DNA of 64,000 nucleotides from Thermoactinospora rubra (GTDB lineage: Bacteria > Actinomycetota > Actinomycetes > Streptosporangiales > Streptosporangiaceae), in NCBI RefSeq assembly GCF_002093975.1, contig NZ_MSZZ01000033.1:62001-126000 (forward strand), in the 5' to 3' direction. The stretch's first letter is position 1; the number at the start of each line of letters is the position of its first letter. Of this stretch, positions 40,080 through 48,484 are shown piece after piece. A program made the position numbers and the translations under genes. Under the pieces are notes generated by a model. That model was not told the origin of the DNA, made no database searches, and saw only the letters and a program-made list of their open reading frames with translations.

Positions 40080-41581
40080 CCGTCGAGACCCGGGCCGGAG
40101 CCAGGCAGTGGCTCGGCCTGGCCGTGCTGCTCTTGCCCACCGTGCTGCTGTTCCTGGCCATGACCGTGCTGTTCCTGGCCACCCCGAAGATCGCGGCGGA
40201 CCTGCGGCCCAGCGCGGCCGAGCTGCTGTGGATCAACGACGTCTACGGCTTCATGATGGCCGGGCTGCTGGTGGCCATGGGCACCGTCGGCGACAGGATC
40301 GGCCGGCGCAGGGTGCTGCTGTTCGGCGCGATCGCGTTCGGCGCGGGCTCCGCGGCGGCGGCGTTCGCCCCGAATGCCGCGGTGCTGATCGCCGCCCGCG
40401 CCGTCATGGGGGTCGGCGCGTCGGCCATCATGCCCTCCACGCTCTCGCTCATCGGCGTCCTGTTTGAGGACCCGCGCCAGCGGGGCACCGCGATCGGCAT
40501 GTGGGCGGCGTCGGTGTCGGTCGGCGTGGCCGTCGGGCCTCTGGTCGGTGGGCTGCTGCTGGAGTCCTTCTGGTGGGGTGCGGCCCTGCTGGCGGGCGTG
40601 CCGGTGATGGCGCTCGTGGTGGTGGGCGCGCCGCTGCTGGTGCCGGAGTACCGCGACGCGCGGGCCGGCACGCCCGACCTGCCCAGCGTCGCGCTGTCGA
40701 TGGCGGCGCTGCTGCCGTTCGTCTACGGCGTCAAGGAGCTGGCCAGGGCGGGGCTCACCCTCACCGCGGTCGCGACGATCGCGCTCGGCTCGCTGCTCGC
40801 GGCGGCGTTCGTGCGGCGGCAGCTCACCCTGGCCACCCCGCTGCTGGACGTCAGGCTCTTCCGCGACCGCGTCTTCAGCGGCTCTCTGGGCGTCTTCATG
40901 CTGAGCGCGATCGCCCTGGGCGGGGTGTACCTGCTGTTCACCCAGTACCTCCAGCTCGTGGCGGGCCTGTCGCCCCTGGAGGCCGGCCTGTGGATCCTGC
41001 CCGCGGCGCTGGCTCTCGTCGCCGTCTCCACGCTGGCCCCGGCCGTCGCGCGGCGCGTGCGCCCGGCCTACGTCGTGGCCGCCGGGACCGCGCTGTCGGT
41101 GGCCGGCTATCTGGTGCTCACCCAGGTCGGCAGCGTGGGCGGGCTGCCGCTGCTCATCACCGGGTTCTACCTGCTGTATCCGGGCATGGCGCCGACGATG
41201 GCCCTCACCACGAACCTGGTGATCGGCTCGGCCCCGCCGGAGAAGGCGGGCGCCGCCTCGGCGGTCAACACCACGGCCAGCGACCTGGGCGTCTCGCTCG
41301 GCATCGCGATCCTGGGCAGTGTCGGCGCGGCCGTCTACCGCGCCCAGCTGCCGGCCTCCGCGCCGCCCGAGGCGGTGGAGAGCCTGGCGGGCGCGCTCGG
41401 CGACCCCGCCCTGGAGGCGACGGCACGCGCCGCCTTCGCCGGCGGGCTCAACGTGGCGAGCGGTGTCGCGGCGCTGCTGGCGCTCGCGGCCGTGATCCTG
41501 TCGGTGACGCTCCTGCGCCGCGTCCCCGCCGCGGGCCGGGCGTCCGAGGAGGAGGCGGCGCCGGAGCCGGTCGCCGCCTGA
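40076..41581 (+). CDS. MFS drug-efflux transporter, DHA2 (EmrB/QacA) type
   Basis: The 501-residue protein has about 14 transmembrane helices. It carries the DHA2 features LLWINDVYGFMMAGLLVAMG, the loop GDRIGRRRVLL, and motif C-like GPLVGGLLLESFWW. It should export hydrophobic or cationic compounds using the proton gradient. It is coupled to the shortened flavodoxin-like gene, and both face away from the SARP regulator, which is a likely controller. A strong terminator follows at 41631. Confidence 0.88.
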   Translation: MTVETRAGARQWLGLAVLLLPTVLLFLAMTVLFLATPKIAADLRPSAAELLWINDVYGFMMAGLLVAMGTVGDRIGRRRVLLFGAIAFGAGSAAAAFAPNAAVLIAARAVMGVGASAIMPSTLSLIGVLFEDPRQRGTAIGMWAASVSVGVAVGPLVGGLLLESFWWGAALLAGVPVMALVVVGAPLLVPEYRDARAGTPDLPSVALSMAALLPFVYGVKELARAGLTLTAVATIALGSLLAAAFVRRQLTLATPLLDVRLFRDRVFSGSLGVFMLSAIALGGVYLLFTQYLQLVAGLSPLEAGLWILPAALALVAVSTLAPAVARRVRPAYVVAAGTALSVAGYLVLTQVGSVGGLPLLITGFYLLYPGMAPTMALTTNLVIGSAPPEKAGAASAVNTTASDLGVSLGIAILGSVGAAVYRAQLPASAPPEAVESLAGALGDPALEATARAAFAGGLNVASGVAALLALAAVILSVTLLRRVPAAGRASEEEAAPEPVAA

Positions 41582-41630
41582 GGGTTGCGGCACCGCGGGG
41601 GAAGAGGACGCCGCGGCGGTGCCGTACAGC

Positions 41631-41669
41631 GGGAAGGGGCGGGCCCGGACGTCGGGCCCGCCCCTTCCC
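41631..41669. terminator. Strong hairpin between convergent MFS and FKBP genes
   Basis: The arms GGGAAGGGGCGGGCCCG and its complement form a perfect 17-bp stem with a five-base loop, placed between two convergent stops. There is no T-tract, as is common in actinomycetes. Confidence 0.85.
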
Positions 41670-41681
41670 GAGGCGTCGCGC

Positions 41682-42056
41682 TCAGCGCACGCCGAGCAGG
41701 TCCACCATGAAGATGAGCGTCTCGCCGGGCTTGATGACGTTGCCCGCGCCCATGTTGCCGTAGCCGAGGTGCGGCGGGATGACCAGCTTGCGCCGGCCGC
41801 CGACCTTCATGCCGGCCACGCCCTGGTCCCAGCCGGCGATGACCCGTCCCCCGCCCAGCGGGAACTCGAACGGCGTCCCCCGGTTCCAGGAGGCGTCGAA
41901 CTCCTCGCCCGTCGAGAAGGCCACGCCGACGTAGTGGACGCTGACGGTGTGACCGGGCTTGGCCTCGGGGCCGTCGCCCTCGACGACGTCGACGATCTGC
42001 AGGTCGGCGGGCGGTGCGCCGTCCGGGAAGTCGATCTCCGGCTTCTCCAGTGCCAC
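41682..42056 (-). CDS. FKBP-type peptidyl-prolyl cis-trans isomerase
   Basis: The 124-residue single-domain FKBP shows VSVHYVGVAFSTGEEFDASW, FEFPLGGGRVIAGWDQGVAGM and KLVIPPHLGYGNMG, with the aromatic pocket residues in place. It catalyses proline isomerisation in the cytoplasm; no signal peptide is present. GTG 42056 has AAGGAG seven bases upstream. It starts 34 bases after the guaB1 stop in the same orientation, so they may share a transcript. Confidence 0.93.
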   Translation of the reverse strand: MALEKPEIDFPDGAPPADLQIVDVVEGDGPEAKPGHTVSVHYVGVAFSTGEEFDASWNRGTPFEFPLGGGRVIAGWDQGVAGMKVGGRRKLVIPPHLGYGNMGAGNVIKPGETLIFMVDLLGVR

Positions 42057-42089
42057 GTGCTACTCCTTGTTCTGCGCGAAATCCTGACG

Positions 42090-43529
42090 CTACCAGCTCT
42101 GGTGGAGCGGCATGCCCTCGCTGTAGCCGGAGAAGCTCTGGATGCCGACGATCGCCCGCTCGTGGAACTCCTCGAGGTTCGACGCGCCCGCGTACGTGCA
42201 CGCCGAGCGCAGCCCGGCCACGATCGCGTCGATCTGGTCCTCCACGCTGGGCCGCTGAGGGTCCAGGTACATCCGCGAGGTGGAGATGCCCTCCTCGAAC
42301 AGCGCCTTGCGGGCCCGCTCGAAGGGGGTGTCCTCGGCGGTGCGCAGGCGGACGGCGCGGGCCGAGGCCATGCCGAAGTTCTCCTTGTAGCGGCGGCCGT
42401 CGGCGTCGGTGCGCGCGTCGCCGGGCGACTCGTACGTGCCCGCGAACCAGGAGCCGATCATCACGTTGGACGCGCCCGCGGCCAGCGCCAGCGCTACGTC
42501 GCGCGGGTGGCGCACGCCGCCGTCGGCCCACACGTGGCGGCCGAGCCGCCTGGCCTCGGCCGCGCACTCCAGCACGGCGGAGAACTGCGGCCGGCCGACG
42601 CCGGTCATCATGCGGGTGGTGCACATCGCGCCGGGGCCGACGCCGACCTTGACGATGTCCGCGCCCGCCTCGACCAGGTCTCGCACGCCGCCGGCCGTCA
42701 CCACGTTGCCGGCGGCGACCGGCACGGAGGGGTTCAGCGCCCGTACGGCCCGCAGCGCGGACAGCATCTTCTCCTGGTGCCCGTGCGCGGTGTCGACCAC
42801 CAGGCAGTCGATGCCCGCGTCGAGCAGTTCCTTGGCCTTGGCCGCCACGTCGCCGTTGACGCCCACGGCGGCGGCGACCCGCAGCCTGCCCCGCGCGTCG
42901 ACCGCGGGCTGGTAGAGCGTGGCGCGCAGCGCGCCCGTGCGCGTCAGGATGCCCACCAGGCGGCCGCCGGCGTCGACGATGGGGGCCAGGCGGTGGCGTC
43001 CCTCGTGCAGCCGGTCGAAGGCCTCGCGCGGGTCCAGCCCGGCCGGCAGGGTCAGCAGTTCGGCGGACATGACCTGTTCGAGCTGCGTGAACATGTCCAC
43101 GCCCTGGCAGTCGGCCTCGGTCACCACGCCGATCGGCCGCTCGTCCCCGTCGACGACGATCACCGCGCCGTGGGCGCGCTTGGGCAGCAGGTTGAGCGCC
43201 TCGCCGACGGTGGCGTGCGCGGTGAGGGTCAGCGGGGTGTCGTGGACCAGGTCGCGCTGCTTGACCCAGTCCACCACCTCGGCGACCACGTCGATGGGGA
43301 TGTCCTGGGGGATCACGGCGATGCCGCCCCGGCGGGCCACGGTCTCGGCCATCCGGCGGCCGGCCACGGCGGTCATGTTGGCCACCACGATGGGAATGGT
43401 GGTGCCGGTGCCGTCGCTGGTCGCCAGGTCGACGGCCAGCCGGGAGCCGACGGCCGAGCGCGAGGGGACCATGAAGACGTCGCTGTAGGTCAGGTCGTAC
43501 GCCGGTTCGATCCCGTTGAGAAATTTCAC
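42090..43529 (-). CDS. guaB1: GuaB1-type IMP dehydrogenase/GMP reductase homologue
   Basis: The 479-residue protein has the IMPDH/GMPR barrel with an inserted pair of CBS domains (about 95-215; VIVVDGDERPIGVVTEAD, PIVDAGGRLVGILT). The catalytic loop GPGAMCTTR carries the Cys (about 301). The flap region (DGRRYKENFGMAS) resembles GMP reductases more than IMPDHs. Actinobacterial GuaB1 has been shown to act as GMP reductase, returning GMP to IMP. The CBS pair likely binds nucleotides as regulators. It is divergent from the gene at 43604. Confidence 0.88.
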   Translation of the reverse strand: MKFLNGIEPAYDLTYSDVFMVPSRSAVGSRLAVDLATSDGTGTTIPIVVANMTAVAGRRMAETVARRGGIAVIPQDIPIDVVAEVVDWVKQRDLVHDTPLTLTAHATVGEALNLLPKRAHGAVIVVDGDERPIGVVTEADCQGVDMFTQLEQVMSAELLTLPAGLDPREAFDRLHEGRHRLAPIVDAGGRLVGILTRTGALRATLYQPAVDARGRLRVAAAVGVNGDVAAKAKELLDAGIDCLVVDTAHGHQEKMLSALRAVRALNPSVPVAAGNVVTAGGVRDLVEAGADIVKVGVGPGAMCTTRMMTGVGRPQFSAVLECAAEARRLGRHVWADGGVRHPRDVALALAAGASNVMIGSWFAGTYESPGDARTDADGRRYKENFGMASARAVRLRTAEDTPFERARKALFEEGISTSRMYLDPQRPSVEDQIDAIVAGLRSACTYAGASNLEEFHERAIVGIQSFSGYSEGMPLHQSW

Positions 43530-43589
43530 GTTCGTCTACCTTATGCGGTGATGGGTCATGCCTCGAGCTTTCCCCCGTTCACCAGGCGT

Positions 43590-43595
43590 TATGAT
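43590..43595 (+). promoter_or_regulatory. -10 box TATGAT of a leaderless gene
   Basis: TATGAT lies eight bases before ATG 43604 and there is no Shine-Dalgarno sequence, so the transcript probably begins at or near the start codon. Confidence 0.45.
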
Positions 43596-43603
43596 CTGCT
43601 GCC

Positions 43604-44056
43604 ATGGACGTCATCGAGCGGGACGAGCTGCTTGTCGTTGGCTTCGCCGTACGCACGACGAACGCCGAGGAGGCCGATCCCGCTCGGGCCCGGCTGCCGC
43701 GGCTGTGGCAGCGTGCCGCGCAGCCGGGGGCGTTCGCGCACGTGCCGGGGCGTGTCGACGAGAACCTCTACGCCGTGCTGACCGACTACGAGAGCGACCA
43801 CCACGGGCCTTACACGCAGGTCGTGGGCGTCGCCGTCCGCGCGGTGCCCAAGCTGCCCGAGGGCATGGTGGCCGTGCGGGTGCCCGCCGGGGCGTGCCTG
43901 AAGGTGGAGGCGCGCGGGCCGATGCCGGGCGCGCTGATCGAGGCCTGGCAGCGGCTGTGGAAGCACACCGAGTCCGGCGGCCAGCCGGCGCGCTCGTTCG
44001 CTACCGACCTGGAAGTGCACCACCCGGGCGGGGTCGACCTCTACGTAGCGGTCTGA
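43604..44056 (+). CDS. GyrI-like/AraC effector-binding domain protein
   Basis: The 150-residue stand-alone effector-binding domain shows ERDELLVVGFAVRTTN, LYAVLTDYESDHHGPYTQVVGV and a late FATDLEVHHPGG. Such domains sense small molecules (as in BmrR or SoxS partners) or bind gyrase, as GyrI does. No DNA-binding part is attached. The 3' end overlaps the convergent membrane gene by 56 bases. Confidence 0.75.
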   Translation: MDVIERDELLVVGFAVRTTNAEEADPARARLPRLWQRAAQPGAFAHVPGRVDENLYAVLTDYESDHHGPYTQVVGVAVRAVPKLPEGMVAVRVPAGACLKVEARGPMPGALIEAWQRLWKHTESGGQPARSFATDLEVHHPGGVDLYVAV

Positions 44057-45368
44057 AGACCGCGTACGCGGCGCCCACGCACGCCACGGGCATCGCCGGG
44101 AGCATGTAGCGGTGGTCGAAGTCCATCGCGGCGATCGGCCCCAGGTAGAGGAAGACCGCGGTGGCCCACGGCAGCGACGGCCGCGCCAGCCCTGCCGCGA
44201 GCATGACCAGGAACAGCGGCCCGTGCAGGACATAGGGGTACGGCAGGGCCGCGGCGAGGATCGGCGCGTACGGCTCGACCGAGCGCAGCCCGGCGATGTC
44301 GCGGTCGTACTCCTTCCTGACCTTGCCGATGAGCGCGTGCTGCTCGGGCAGGTCCCAGGAGCCGATCGGGAACCCGGTCTTCTGCGGGATGCGCTTGGGA
44401 TGGGCGACCGGCGTGAGCGACCACGGCAGCGAGGCGTCCCTGGCCACGTCGGCCAGGTAGTCCAGGGGCTGGGCGAGGATGGCCTTGACGGCGAAGCGCC
44501 TGGCCAGGTCGTTGTGGCTGAAGCGGTCGCCGCCGAGCCGGTTGAGGGAGGCGCCCGGCGCCCACACGTACTCCGAGGCCGCGTCCACCACGGTGCCGTT
44601 GGGGCACAGCCTGGCCAGGTCGGGGCCGGGCTTGATGATCGAGCAGTCGGCGAAGGTCATCGTGCGCGCCCACAGCGACACCCCGTCGGCGCCGCTGAGC
44701 GCGAAGCGGCCGTGGTGCTGCTGGAACCACGCGGCGTAGCCGGCCAGCGGCAGCCCGCCTGCGAGGAGGAGCGCCACGACGGGCCGCCAGCCGGCCCGCC
44801 TGACGACCAGGGACAGGACGAAGATCCCGAGCAGCGGCACCGCCGCGGTCCTGACCAGCCCCGCGCAGCCGATGAGCAGGCCCGCCAGCGCCGGGCGCCG
44901 CCACGTCATCGCGGCGAGCGCGCCGACGATCAGCAGCATGAGCAGCGTCTCCGACAGGATGGCGTGCTCGATGCGGAAGAACGCCGGGTTGAGCAGCACC
45001 GGCACCGTGGCCAGGGCGGCGGCCCACCCCGGCAGCCCCTTGCGGCGCAGGATCGCGTAGATCAGCACGCCGATGCCCAGCCCCATGACGTGCTGCACGC
45101 CGGCGACCAGCCGGACGCTGTGGAAGGGCGACAGCAGCCACAGGAAGGCCGAGTACCCGGCCGGATGGAAGGCTCCCGACGGCTTCATGTGGAGGGCGGT
45201 GTCCAGGTAGGTGAACGAGTCGTACCAGTACACCTGGGCGGTGTTGTAACCCAGCATCATGAGCACGCGCAGCGCCGCGGCCACCGCCAGCACGGCGGCG
45301 AAGACTCCGTGGCCGGTACGGCGTGCCCTCCGGACGGGCGTGCTGAGGACGGGACGGGTCAAGAGCAT
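44001..45368 (-). CDS. Membrane glycosyltransferase-like protein (GT-C/GT39 type)
   Basis: The 455-residue protein has about 10-11 transmembrane helices, with a first outside loop carrying YWYDSFTYLDTALHM, where the acidic residues match GT-C catalytic loops. HPAGYSAFLWLLSPF follows. Such enzymes move a sugar from a polyprenyl-phosphate carrier to proteins or lipids. No partner gene reveals the acceptor. It is divergent from the two-component system, and GTTAC repeats in the shared upstream gap may control both. Confidence 0.7.
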   Translation of the reverse strand: MLLTRPVLSTPVRRARRTGHGVFAAVLAVAAALRVLMMLGYNTAQVYWYDSFTYLDTALHMKPSGAFHPAGYSAFLWLLSPFHSVRLVAGVQHVMGLGIGVLIYAILRRKGLPGWAAALATVPVLLNPAFFRIEHAILSETLLMLLIVGALAAMTWRRPALAGLLIGCAGLVRTAAVPLLGIFVLSLVVRRAGWRPVVALLLAGGLPLAGYAAWFQQHHGRFALSGADGVSLWARTMTFADCSIIKPGPDLARLCPNGTVVDAASEYVWAPGASLNRLGGDRFSHNDLARRFAVKAILAQPLDYLADVARDASLPWSLTPVAHPKRIPQKTGFPIGSWDLPEQHALIGKVRKEYDRDIAGLRSVEPYAPILAAALPYPYVLHGPLFLVMLAAGLARPSLPWATAVFLYLGPIAAMDFDHRYMLPAMPVACVGAAYAVFRPLRRGRPRPGGALPGR

Positions 45369-45404
45369 GGCTCAGGAGTCCACGCGAAGATCCATAACCC
45401 GGGT

Positions 45405-45433
45405 GTTACGGAAAGTGGTTACGCTCGCGTTAC
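45405..45433. promoter_or_regulatory. GTTAC direct repeats upstream of the response regulator
   Basis: GTTAC occurs at 45405, 45418 and 45429, with starts 13 and 11 bases apart. Direct repeats with an 11-bp period are typical binding sites of OmpR/PhoB-type regulators. They lie between the divergent membrane gene and the regulator, so autoregulation is plausible. Confidence 0.4.
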
Positions 45434-45462
45434 ACCGCAGGGCTGACAATCCGGGGGATGTG

Positions 45463-46113
45463 GTGCGGATACTGATCGCGGAGGACGAGCAGATGCTCGC
45501 CGACTCGCTGGCCGAGGGATTACGGGCGGAGGCGCACGCGGTCGACGTGGCCTACGACGGCGAGGCGGCGCTGGAACGGCTGGCCGTACACGGCTACGAC
45601 GTGCTGATCCTCGACCGGGACCTGCCCAAGGTGCACGGCGACGAGGTGTGCAGGCAGGTGGCGGGCGGGCTGGTGCGCATCCTCATGCTGACCGCCTCGG
45701 GCGACGTGCGCTCGCGGGTGGCGGGCCTCACCCTGGGGGCCGACGACTACCTGCCCAAGCCGTTCGCCTTCGAGGAGCTGCTGGCCCGGGTCCACGCGCT
45801 GGGCCGGCGGGCGCGTCCGGCCGACCCGCCGGTGCTGGAGTTCAAGGGCGTGACGCTGGACCGCGGCCACCGGCAGGTCTTCCGCGAGGGCCGCTACGTC
45901 CCGCTGGCGCGCAAGGAGTTCGGCGTGCTGTACGAGCTCATGCGGGCCAGGGGCGCGGTGGTCTCCAGCGAGGAGCTGCTGGAGAAGGTCTGGGACGAGC
46001 ACATCGACCCGTTCACCAACACCGTGCGCACCACGATGGTCAAGCTGCGCAAGAAGCTGGGCGACCCGCCGATCATCGAGACCGTCCCGGGAGTGGGGTA
46101 CCGCATCGCATGA
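45463..46113 (+). CDS. OmpR/PhoB-type response regulator
   Basis: The 216-residue protein has a receiver domain with the acidic pair in LIAEDEQ, the phosphorylated Asp in LILDRDLP (about 51), Thr in MLTASGD and Lys in YLPKPFAF. A winged-helix DNA-binding domain follows (YVPLARKEFGVLYELMRARG; TNTVRTTMVKLRKKLGDPP). GTG 45463 follows GGGGGA; GTG 45460 is an alternative. The stop overlaps the kinase start (ATGA). Confidence 0.93.
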   Translation: MRILIAEDEQMLADSLAEGLRAEAHAVDVAYDGEAALERLAVHGYDVLILDRDLPKVHGDEVCRQVAGGLVRILMLTASGDVRSRVAGLTLGADDYLPKPFAFEELLARVHALGRRARPADPPVLEFKGVTLDRGHRQVFREGRYVPLARKEFGVLYELMRARGAVVSSEELLEKVWDEHIDPFTNTVRTTMVKLRKKLGDPPIIETVPGVGYRIA

Positions 46114-47255
46114 CGATCAGGGCCAGGTTCGCGTTCGCCTGCGGCGCGGTTTTCCTCATCCTGGGCACGCTGCTCATACTGGGCATCTACCTCCTCGTCC
46201 GGTCCCAGCTGGAGCCGGTGCCCGGCTGGCGCAACCCGGAGTACGTGAGGATCGACGGCTGGCAGTTCTGGCCGGGCGAGGCCGGCTACGAGGTGGCCAA
46301 CATGCGGGGCATCCAGATCCGCCGCCTCTACCAGCAGCACACCCTCGAGGCCGTCCGCAACGTCGGCGTCCTCGCCGTCGCCGCCGGCACGGCCCTGGCG
46401 GCCTTCCTCGGCTGGCGCTTCTCCCACCTGGTCTTCCGCCCGCTCCAGGACGTCACGGTGACGGCCCGCCGCGTGGCCCAGGCCTACGACCTGAGCGAGC
46501 GCATCGACTACCGAGGCCCGTCGGATGAGCTCAAGGAGCTGGCCGACACCTTCGACACGCTGCTGGCCAGGCTGGCGCGGGTCTTCGAGGGGCAGCGCCG
46601 CTTCGTCGCCAACGCCTCGCACGAGCTGCGCACCCCGCTGGCCATCAACCGCACGCTGGTGGACGTGGCCGTCCGGCGGCCGGACGCGGGCGAGGACCTC
46701 AAGCGCCTGGGGGAGTCGCTGCTGGTGGTCAACGAGCGGCACGAACGGCTCATCAACGGCCTGCTGGCGCTGGCCGAGGGCGAGCAGGCGATGCTCGACC
46801 GGCGCGACTTCGACCTGTCCGACGTGGTGGAGCACGCCCTCGACCAGGCGGCGGGGGAGGCGGAGGAGCGGAAGGTCACCCAGCACCGGCTGCTCGACGC
46901 CGCCCCGGTGCAGGGCGATCCGGTGCTCCTCGAACGGCTGGTGCAGAACCTCGTGGAGAACGGCATCCGGCACAACGAGCTGGGCGGGGAGCTGTGGGTC
47001 ACCACCCGGCAGCGCGAGGACCGGGTGGAGCTGGTGGTGGCCAACACCGGGCTGCCGGTCCAGCCGTACGAGGTGGAGACGATCTTCCAGCCGTTCCGCC
47101 GGCTCCACGGCGACCGGCTCAACTCCGACCGCGGCACCGGCCTGGGCATGTCGATCGTCAAGACCATCGCCGACGCCCACGGCGGCACCGTGTCGGCCCG
47201 CCCTCGCGAGGAGGGCGGCCTGATCGTGACGGTGGAGCTACCGCTCCAGGCCTAG
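46110..47255 (+). CDS. Sensor histidine kinase
   Basis: The 381-residue protein has two transmembrane helices (about 9-31 and 84-105) around a short outside loop (VPGWRNPEYVRIDGWQFWPG), a HAMP domain, the phospho-acceptor H-box FVANASHELRTPL (His about 171), and the ATP-binding N-box LVQNLVENGIRHN, G1 region and GTGLGMSIV. It phosphorylates the preceding regulator. The stimulus is unknown. Its 3' end overlaps the convergent P450 by 18 bases. Confidence 0.92.
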   Translation: MTIRARFAFACGAVFLILGTLLILGIYLLVRSQLEPVPGWRNPEYVRIDGWQFWPGEAGYEVANMRGIQIRRLYQQHTLEAVRNVGVLAVAAGTALAAFLGWRFSHLVFRPLQDVTVTARRVAQAYDLSERIDYRGPSDELKELADTFDTLLARLARVFEGQRRFVANASHELRTPLAINRTLVDVAVRRPDAGEDLKRLGESLLVVNERHERLINGLLALAEGEQAMLDRRDFDLSDVVEHALDQAAGEAEERKVTQHRLLDAAPVQGDPVLLERLVQNLVENGIRHNELGGELWVTTRQREDRVELVVANTGLPVQPYEVETIFQPFRRLHGDRLNSDRGTGLGMSIVKTIADAHGGTVSARPREEGGLIVTVELPLQA

Positions 47256-48404
47256 CTCCAGCACGATCGGGAAGGACGTCACGCCGCGCACGAAGGCGTT
47301 GCGCATGATCCGCGGGCCGGTGTCGTCTGCCCAGCGCGCCGAGCCGACCCGGCGCACCCACTCCTCGAAGAAGATCCGCAGCTCCAGCCTGGCCAGGGCC
47401 GCGCCCAGGCAGAAGTGGGTGCCCAGGCCGAAGGCGATGTGGCCGCCCGGCTTCCTCGTCACGTCGAAGACGTCCGGGTCGTCGAACACCTCCGGGTCGC
47501 GGTTGGCCGAGCCGTACATCAGCAGCACCTGCTGCCCCCGCCGGATCCGCTCGCCGTGCAGGACCGTGTCGCGCGTGGCCGAGCGGCACATGTTGAGGAC
47601 GGGCGTGGTCCAGCGGACGAACTCCTCCACCGCGTTCTCGATCAGGCCGGGGTCCTCGCGCAGGAGCCGCCACTGGGCGGGGTGGCGGATGAGCGCGTCG
47701 ATGGCCGTGGCGATGACCGTGCGGGTGGTCTCCGCGCCGCCGTCGAGCAGCAGCAGCGCCTCGTTGGCCAGGTGCTCGTCGTCGTAGCCGGGCTGGCACG
47801 CCCACAGCGACAGCAGGTCGTCGCGCGGCTCGCGGCGCCGCTCGGCGGCCAGGGCCAGGACGGCCTGGCCGTACTCGGCCGCGGCCATCGCCGCCTCGTG
47901 GGTGACGTACCGCAGGCCGCCGCCGGCCGGGATGGTGGTCTGCGACCAGTGCACCAGCCGGGGCCAGTCCTCCTCGGGGAAGCCCAGCAGCCAGCCGATC
48001 ATGCGGGCGGGCAGCGGGGCGGCCAGCGCGGGCACCGCGTCCACCGTGCCCTCCTCCAGCGCGCGGTCGATCAGCTCGACGACCACGGCGCGGATGCGGC
48101 CGGCGTATTCGGCGTGGACATGGCGGGGCGTGAAGCGGCGGTAGACCAGGCGGCGGCGCTCGGCGTGCTCGGGGTCGTCCATGCCGATCATGGACGGGTC
48201 GGAGGGCAGCTGCGGGCGGTAGCCGCCGGTGCTGGTCCACAGCTTGGAGTCGCGTTCGATCGCGCTGATGTCGGCGTGCCGGGAGACGCCCCACAGGCCG
48301 TTGGCCGCGTCCCAGTAGGCGGGGGCGTGCTCGCGCAGCCAGGCGTAGACGGGGCCGGGGTCGCCCGCGTACAGGTCGCCGTCGAGCAGGTCGATGTCAG
48401 GCAT
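47238..48404 (-). CDS. Cytochrome P450
   Basis: The 388-residue bacterial P450 has the I-helix LLLDGGAETTRTVIA, the K-helix ENAVEEFVRWTTPV with the E-x-x-R motif, and the haem loop FGLGTHFCLGAALA with the proximal Cys (about 332). It needs a ferredoxin and reductase from elsewhere. ATG 48404 is the family-type start (MPDIDLLDGDLYAGDP). The next gene upstream on this strand is the CaiB-type enzyme, separated by 80 bases. The substrate is unknown. Confidence 0.92.
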   Translation of the reverse strand: MPDIDLLDGDLYAGDPGPVYAWLREHAPAYWDAANGLWGVSRHADISAIERDSKLWTSTGGYRPQLPSDPSMIGMDDPEHAERRRLVYRRFTPRHVHAEYAGRIRAVVVELIDRALEEGTVDAVPALAAPLPARMIGWLLGFPEEDWPRLVHWSQTTIPAGGGLRYVTHEAAMAAAEYGQAVLALAAERRREPRDDLLSLWACQPGYDDEHLANEALLLLDGGAETTRTVIATAIDALIRHPAQWRLLREDPGLIENAVEEFVRWTTPVLNMCRSATRDTVLHGERIRRGQQVLLMYGSANRDPEVFDDPDVFDVTRKPGGHIAFGLGTHFCLGAALARLELRIFFEEWVRRVGSARWADDTGPRIMRNAFVRGVTSFPIVLELGLER

Positions 48405-48484
48405 GTGCGCTCCGTGTCGTGAGGTTGTCGCGGAGCCGCACGATCGCTCGCGCCTTCGATCGGGCGGTGAGCCGGGCAAGGGGG

